Origin: Chloroflexi bacterium RBG_16_56_11
GTDB taxonomy: Bacteria; Chloroflexota; Dehalococcoidia; Dehalococcoidales; RBG-16-60-22
Assembly (NCBI GenBank): GCA_001796865.1
Contig: MGNQ01000013.1
Span: 38,169-47,733, forward strand
Length of the DNA: 9,565 nt
Reading direction: 5' to 3'
Below the pieces are notes generated by a model. The model was not told the origin of the DNA. It did no database searches and was given only the letters and a program-made list of their open reading frames with translations. Both the position numbers and the translations under genes were made by a program. Below are positions 5,841-9,565 of the stretch, in pieces. Positions within the stretch are counted from its first letter, which is position 1, and each line of letters begins with the position of its first letter.

Positions 5841-5860
5841 CCTCTCCCTTGATGGGGAGG
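5841..5860 (+). promoter_or_regulatory. Hairpin just before the flavoenzyme ribosome-binding site
   Basis: CCTCTCCC (5841-5848) pairs with GGGGAGG (5854-5860) through seven base pairs with one bulged T and a TTGAT loop. It ends two bases before AGGTAGGTGA (5863-5872), the Shine-Dalgarno region for the ATG at 5874. There is no T-tract, so termination is unlikely. An effect on translation initiation or mRNA stability is possible. Confidence 0.4.
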
Positions 5861-5873
5861 CCAGGTAGGTGAA

Positions 5874-7946
5874 ATGAACAACACCAAATTTGAAAAGCTA
5901 TTGGAGCCGGGTTACATCGGGAAGGTGCGCACCCGCAACCGCATGATAAAGACGGCCAACGGGACTTCATTCATCGAGACGAGCGGTTACGTCGGCGACC
6001 GCGCCCTCGCCTATTACGAGAACATGGCTAAAGGCGGCGTCGGCCTGATTATCGTGGAATCCTGCGGCGTCGAATATCCCCTGGGCGTCCAGCACCCGCC
6101 TGTCCAGTTCCACCTCGATGACGACAAATATATCCCGAGCTACAGCGAGCTGACCAAAGTCATACACGCCCAGGGCTGCCCGGCTTTTATCCAGTTCCAG
6201 CACGCCGGCCCGTGGAATCCGACCGGGCTTTTACCCAAGCGCGACACGAAAGCCGCCTCGACGCTGACACGGGAAGAGCTACCTGGCCCCGCCTTCGATG
6301 TCCCGCGCGGGATGAGCCTGGCCGAGGTCAGGGAATACGTCGATATCTGGGCGAAGGCCGCCGAGCGCGCTGCAAAAGCCGGATTCGACGGCGTGGAGAT
6401 TAACGGCGCCACGTGCCACCAGATAAACACCTTTTTCTCCCGCATCTGGAACAAGCGCGAGGATGAGTATGGCCTCCAGACCCTGGAAAACCGGGCGCGC
6501 TTCATGTGCGATATCGTCCGCGAGGTCAAGCGCCGCCTCGGTAAAGATTACCCCGTGCTCTGCCTTATCAACGTCGCCGAGTACCGCCACGAAAAAGGGA
6601 CCACGCTCGAGGAAGGCGTTCAGTTCGCCCGGTTCCTGGCCGAGGCCGGCGCCGACGCCATCCAGTGCCGGGCCCACAGCTACCACCACCGCGACGGCCT
6701 CATCCAGCCGGAGAAGATGTTCTACCCCGAGCCGCCGGAGACCCTGCCCAAGGACCTCGACTGGAGCCGCCGCGGCAAGGGCGCCATGGTCCCCCTGGTA
6801 GAGGCCGTGAAAAAGGTCGTCTCCGTTCCGGTCTTCTGCGCCGGCCGGCTCGACCCCGTCATCGGCGAGGATTACCTGCGCCAGGGCAAGCTGGACTTCG
6901 TCGGCATGACGCGCCGCCTGCTGGCCGACCCCGAGCTGCCCAGCAAGGTCATCGCCGGCAAGCTCGAGGATATCAGGTCATGTACCGCCTGCCTCCACTG
7001 CATCGACGTCCGCAACAAGAACCAGCTCCTGGAATGCCAGGTGAATGCTTCGCTGGGCCGGGAAAGGGAGTTTGTCATACAGCCTGCGGGAAGGAAGAAA
7101 AAGGTGATGGTGATAGGCGGCGGACCGTCGGGCATGGAAGCGGCCAGGGTGGCCGCCTTGCGAGGCCACCAGGTCAGCCTTTTTGAAAAGACGACCAGGC
7201 TGGGCGGCCTGGTGCCCATGGCGGCCATCGTGAAGGATGTTGAGGTCGATGACCTCCTCGGGCTGGTCCGCTATTTCCGGACGCAGATAGTCAAAGAGGG
7301 CGTCACCGTCCGGCTGGGCAAAGAGGCCGGCCCTATGGAAATAGCCGAGTTTAAACCCGATGTGCTTATCCTGGCCGCGGGTGCGCTCCATAACACCCTG
7401 GATATCCCCGGAGCCAACCGGCGTAATGTCCTCAGCAGCGCCCGACTCCACAGGCAGCTCATGTTTTTTATGAAATTCTTCGGCCCGAAAACGCTGCAAA
7501 GCCTGACGCGGGTCTGGATGCCCATCGGCAAGCGCGTGGCCATTATCGGCGGCGCCATCCACGGCTGCGAGGTCGCCGAGTTCCTGGTCAAGCGCGGCCG
7601 GGAGGTGACTATCGTCCACGCGGACAAAACGCTGGCGGCAGGGATACCGGTGGAGGACCAGCTCCGCCTGTTCCCCTGGTTCGATAAAAAGGGTGTCGTG
7701 CGTTATACCGAAGCTAAATATGAGGAAATCACCGATAAAGGGCTGGTCATCACCACCAGGGAAGGCGAGAAAAAGACCCTCGAAGCTGACACCTTCGTAG
7801 TAACGCTGCCCTACCTGCCGAATACCGGCATCGCCAAGGACCTTGAAGGCAAGGCCCCGGAAGTCTATAACATCGGCAGCAGCGCCGAGCCCGGTCTGAT
7901 AGTCAATGCTATCCTCGACGGGGCGAGGTTGGGACTGAAGATTTAA
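5874..7946 (+). CDS. Enoate-reductase-like FMN/4Fe-4S/FAD oxidoreductase (OYE family)
   Basis: The 690-residue product has the 2,4-dienoyl-CoA reductase/2-enoate reductase/trimethylamine dehydrogenase architecture. Residues 1 to about 350 form an Old Yellow Enzyme FMN barrel (LLEPGYIGKVRTRNRMI at the start; CAGRLDPVIGEDYL and GMTRRLLADPELP at its end). A four-Cys cluster follows, C370, C373, C376 and C388, spaced 2, 2 and 11, expected to bind 4Fe-4S. Then come an FAD Rossmann motif GGGPSG (415-420) and a second nucleotide motif GGAIHG (559-564) for NAD(P)H. Such enzymes pass electrons from NAD(P)H via FAD and Fe-S to FMN to reduce activated C=C bonds. The segment corresponding to HGAHGYL in many homologues is NGATCHQ (177-183), so the usual active-site His and Tyr are replaced. 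Bile-acid BaiCD/BaiH-type enzymes are relatives, but the substrate here is unknown. It overlaps no neighbour and ends 32 bp from convergent recN. Confidence 0.9.
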   Translation: MNNTKFEKLLEPGYIGKVRTRNRMIKTANGTSFIETSGYVGDRALAYYENMAKGGVGLIIVESCGVEYPLGVQHPPVQFHLDDDKYIPSYSELTKVIHAQGCPAFIQFQHAGPWNPTGLLPKRDTKAASTLTREELPGPAFDVPRGMSLAEVREYVDIWAKAAERAAKAGFDGVEINGATCHQINTFFSRIWNKREDEYGLQTLENRARFMCDIVREVKRRLGKDYPVLCLINVAEYRHEKGTTLEEGVQFARFLAEAGADAIQCRAHSYHHRDGLIQPEKMFYPEPPETLPKDLDWSRRGKGAMVPLVEAVKKVVSVPVFCAGRLDPVIGEDYLRQGKLDFVGMTRRLLADPELPSKVIAGKLEDIRSCTACLHCIDVRNKNQLLECQVNASLGREREFVIQPAGRKKKVMVIGGGPSGMEAARVAALRGHQVSLFEKTTRLGGLVPMAAIVKDVEVDDLLGLVRYFRTQIVKEGVTVRLGKEAGPMEIAEFKPDVLILAAGALHNTLDIPGANRRNVLSSARLHRQLMFFMKFFGPKTLQSLTRVWMPIGKRVAIIGGAIHGCEVAEFLVKRGREVTIVHADKTLAAGIPVEDQLRLFPWFDKKGVVRYTEAKYEEITDKGLVITTREGEKKTLEADTFVVTLPYLPNTGIAKDLEGKAPEVYNIGSSAEPGLIVNAILDGARLGLKI

Positions 7947-7978
7947 TCCTGTATTACATTTCGGGCCCGCACCGAGTG

Positions 7979-9565
7979 TTAGGATACGTTTTCATCTTCA
8001 CCGGATTCCCGCTTTCGCGGGAATGACGTCCGCATTTTCCCCTGGCTGCGCTTCCAGGCCTCGGCCTTATCAATCAACTCACGGGCTGCCCCGAGGGCAT
8101 TGGCGGTAAAAACGGCGCCGCCTATCATCACGGCCATCTCCCGGTAGCGGTCCTCCCCTTCGAGAGTCCTGATGCTGCTGACCGTCCTGTCCCCTGCCTG
8201 CTTTTTGCTGACGTTATAGTGGGCGTCGGCAAAAGCGGCTATCTGGGGTAAATGGGTGACGCAGATGACCTGGTGGTTTCGGGAGAGCTCCCAGAGCTTC
8301 CGGCCGATAACCTCCCCGCTCCACCCCCCGATGCCGATATCTATTTCATCAAAGATGAGGACCGGGATGGTGTCCGCCTCGGCCAGGGCGCCTTTGAGCG
8401 CCAGCAGAAAGCGTGATATTTCGCCGGTCGAGGCAATCCTTTCCAGCGGTTTGGCAGGTTCCCCCGGGTTTGTCGATGCCAGGAACACGACGGCATCGGC
8501 GCCTGATGACCCGAACCTGTAGCCCGTCCCGTCGGGAAACGGTATACCCTCGGGAGAGGCCTCCCGGGTAACCGCCACTTCGAACTCCACCCGGGCCATG
8601 CTCAACTCGGCGAGCTCTATTTTTACCGCGCCGGCCAGCTTCCGCGCCGCCTGCTCCCGTCGCCGGGAAAGCTCCTGGGCCAGCCCGCCCATCTCCTTCT
8701 TCAGCTTTCCCCGCTCTACTTCAAGCTGTTCGCGCCGCTCGCCTGAAGATGTCAGGCCGCTGAGCTCGGACTCGGCCTTCTTCTCATAATCGAGCACTGC
8801 CACAACGGAGCCGCCGTACTTTCTCTTTAAACTCCGCAGCAGCTCCAGCCTCTCCTGCACCTCGGCCAGCCGCTCCGGGTCGTAGCCGAGATTATCTCCG
8901 TAAGACCGCACCTCGCGGGCCACCTCTTCCAGCCCGTAGAGCGCCTCCTCGAGGCGGCCGAGCTGCGCCTGCAAAGACGGGTCGATATCCACCATATTTT
9001 TCAACAGAGGGATGGTCTCGTTTATCCGGTCCACCGCCGAGGATGCGGCGACGGCGCTGTCATCGCCGTAGATGATGCGGTAAATATCGAAAGAGGCTGC
9101 TTTTAACTTTTCCGCCGATGTGAGCAGGACCGTTTCTTTCAGTAGTTCTTCCTCTTCGCTGTCTCGCAACTCCGCTTTTTTTATCTCGTCTATCTGGAAA
9201 TTGAGCAGCTCCATCCGGTACGCCTTGTCCTGCTCCGACCGTACCAGCGCCTGGATTTCGTGCTCAATCTGGTGAAGTTTCGTCACCTTCAGGCCGAACT
9301 CGCGCCTCATGTCCTGGGTATGGGCGTAGGCATCGAGGAAGTCCAGGTGGTGGTCTTTATCCAGTAAGGAAAGGTGGTCGCTCTGGCCGTGGATATCAAC
9401 CAGGTCGGCGCCGATTTCTCTCAGCAGCGAACGGGCGACCGCCTGCCGATTCACCCGCGGCGTGGTCCGGCCCTTACGACGGAAGTCGCAGGTCAGCAAG
9501 ACGGTATCTTCGTCATCCCCGAGCCCCTTTTTCGCGAGCAGCCGCCGGAGCGGCTCGGCACCTCT
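7979..9565 (-). CDS. recN: DNA repair protein RecN (partial, N-terminus beyond the window)
   Basis: RecN is an SMC-like ATPase acting in recombinational double-strand-break repair. The frame is open to the right edge, giving 528 residues; a TTG at 9499 is not the true start, because upstream codons continue RecN-like sequence (LRRLLAKKGL). The Walker A head part is therefore missing, roughly the first 100 residues by comparison with the family. Visible are VNRQAVARSLLREIGADLVDIHGQSDHLSLLD, a long charged coiled-coil region, the ABC signature as IASTGEISR (STGE at visible residues 379-382), Walker B LIFDEIDIGIGG, and VTHLPQIAAFAD with the switch His. The signature has Thr where most RecN proteins have Gly (SGGE). 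The last about 18 residues, RTSFPRKRESGEDENVS, lie past the usual family end and come from a palindromic repeat. It converges on the flavoenzyme gene. Confidence 0.95.
   Translation of the reverse strand, partial: RGAEPLRRLLAKKGLGDDEDTVLLTCDFRRKGRTTPRVNRQAVARSLLREIGADLVDIHGQSDHLSLLDKDHHLDFLDAYAHTQDMRREFGLKVTKLHQIEHEIQALVRSEQDKAYRMELLNFQIDEIKKAELRDSEEEELLKETVLLTSAEKLKAASFDIYRIIYGDDSAVAASSAVDRINETIPLLKNMVDIDPSLQAQLGRLEEALYGLEEVAREVRSYGDNLGYDPERLAEVQERLELLRSLKRKYGGSVVAVLDYEKKAESELSGLTSSGERREQLEVERGKLKKEMGGLAQELSRRREQAARKLAGAVKIELAELSMARVEFEVAVTREASPEGIPFPDGTGYRFGSSGADAVVFLASTNPGEPAKPLERIASTGEISRFLLALKGALAEADTIPVLIFDEIDIGIGGWSGEVIGRKLWELSRNHQVICVTHLPQIAAFADAHYNVSKKQAGDRTVSSIRTLEGEDRYREMAVMIGGAVFTANALGAARELIDKAEAWKRSQGKMRTSFPRKRESGEDENVS
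8003..8029 (-). repeat. REP-like palindromic repeat inside the 3' end of recN
   Basis: The core ATTCCCGC-TTTC-GCGGGAAT (8005-8024) with flanking GACG is the widespread bacterial palindromic unit that on the minus strand starts CGTCATTCCCGCG. It is read in frame as TSFPRKRES, the familiar translated form of this repeat, near the C-terminus of RecN. The RecN homology ends about 10-20 residues before it. This suggests insertion at or near the old stop codon, which lengthened the protein. Only one copy is present in the window. Confidence 0.8.

Noticed and set aside
7947..7978. Terminator between the convergent flavoenzyme and recN genes
   Set aside because: Only an 8-bp palindrome CGGGCCCG (7962-7969) without loop or T-tract is present.
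9497..9499. TTG at 9499 as the start of recN
   Set aside because: Upstream codons to the window edge continue RecN-like sequence without a stop, and the Walker A part must lie further upstream.

Overview
The window looks like a chromosomal segment from an anaerobic bacterium, most likely a Chloroflexota of the Dehalococcoidia type. This is an inference from gene content, not a proven placement. The hints are a two-domain flavin/iron-sulfur reductase of a kind abundant in such anaerobes, a RecN whose ABC signature reads STGE instead of SGGE, and moderately GC-rich genes separated by AT-rich regulatory gaps. No rRNA, tRNA, CRISPR array, transposase or phage gene was seen.

Layout, left to right. 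(1) Positions 1-78 hold what looks like the last codons of an upstream gene. It is followed closely by a beta-CASP metallo-beta-lactamase-fold ribonuclease-like protein (110-1516) and a LOG-family nucleotide phosphoribohydrolase (1542-2231), an apparent co-directional operon. (2) A 290-bp AT-rich control region (2232-2521) carries a cluster of direct and inverted repeats, a near-consensus sigma-70-type promoter and an inverted repeat sitting on the predicted transcription start. (3) It drives a tight three-gene cassette: a PadR-family repressor (2522-2899), an overlapping membrane protein with a HAAS/DUF1700 N-terminus and a duplicated four-helix sensor-like region (2883-3818), and a lipoprotein with a head-GIN (DUF2807) solenoid built from eight roughly 19-residue repeats (3841-4623). 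The cassette ends at a 21-bp perfect hairpin with a T-tract. (4) A lactate/malate dehydrogenase-family enzyme (4800-5729) follows with its own TATAAT box and leader palindrome. (5) After a 144-bp leader with several inverted repeats comes a 690-residue enoate-reductase-like FMN/4Fe-4S/FAD enzyme (5874-7946). (6) recN lies on the minus strand, convergent, truncated by the right window edge. Its 3' end has absorbed a REP-like palindrome as coding sequence.

The PadR/HAAS-sensor/GIN-lipoprotein cassette is the most system-like part: an autoregulated transcription factor, a membrane protein and a surface-exposed repeat lipoprotein in one transcript. Its biological role is not evident from the sequence. 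The dehydrogenase and the flavoenzyme could take part in reductive metabolism of 2-hydroxy or 2-enoyl acids, but each appears to have its own control region and their connection is only suggestive.
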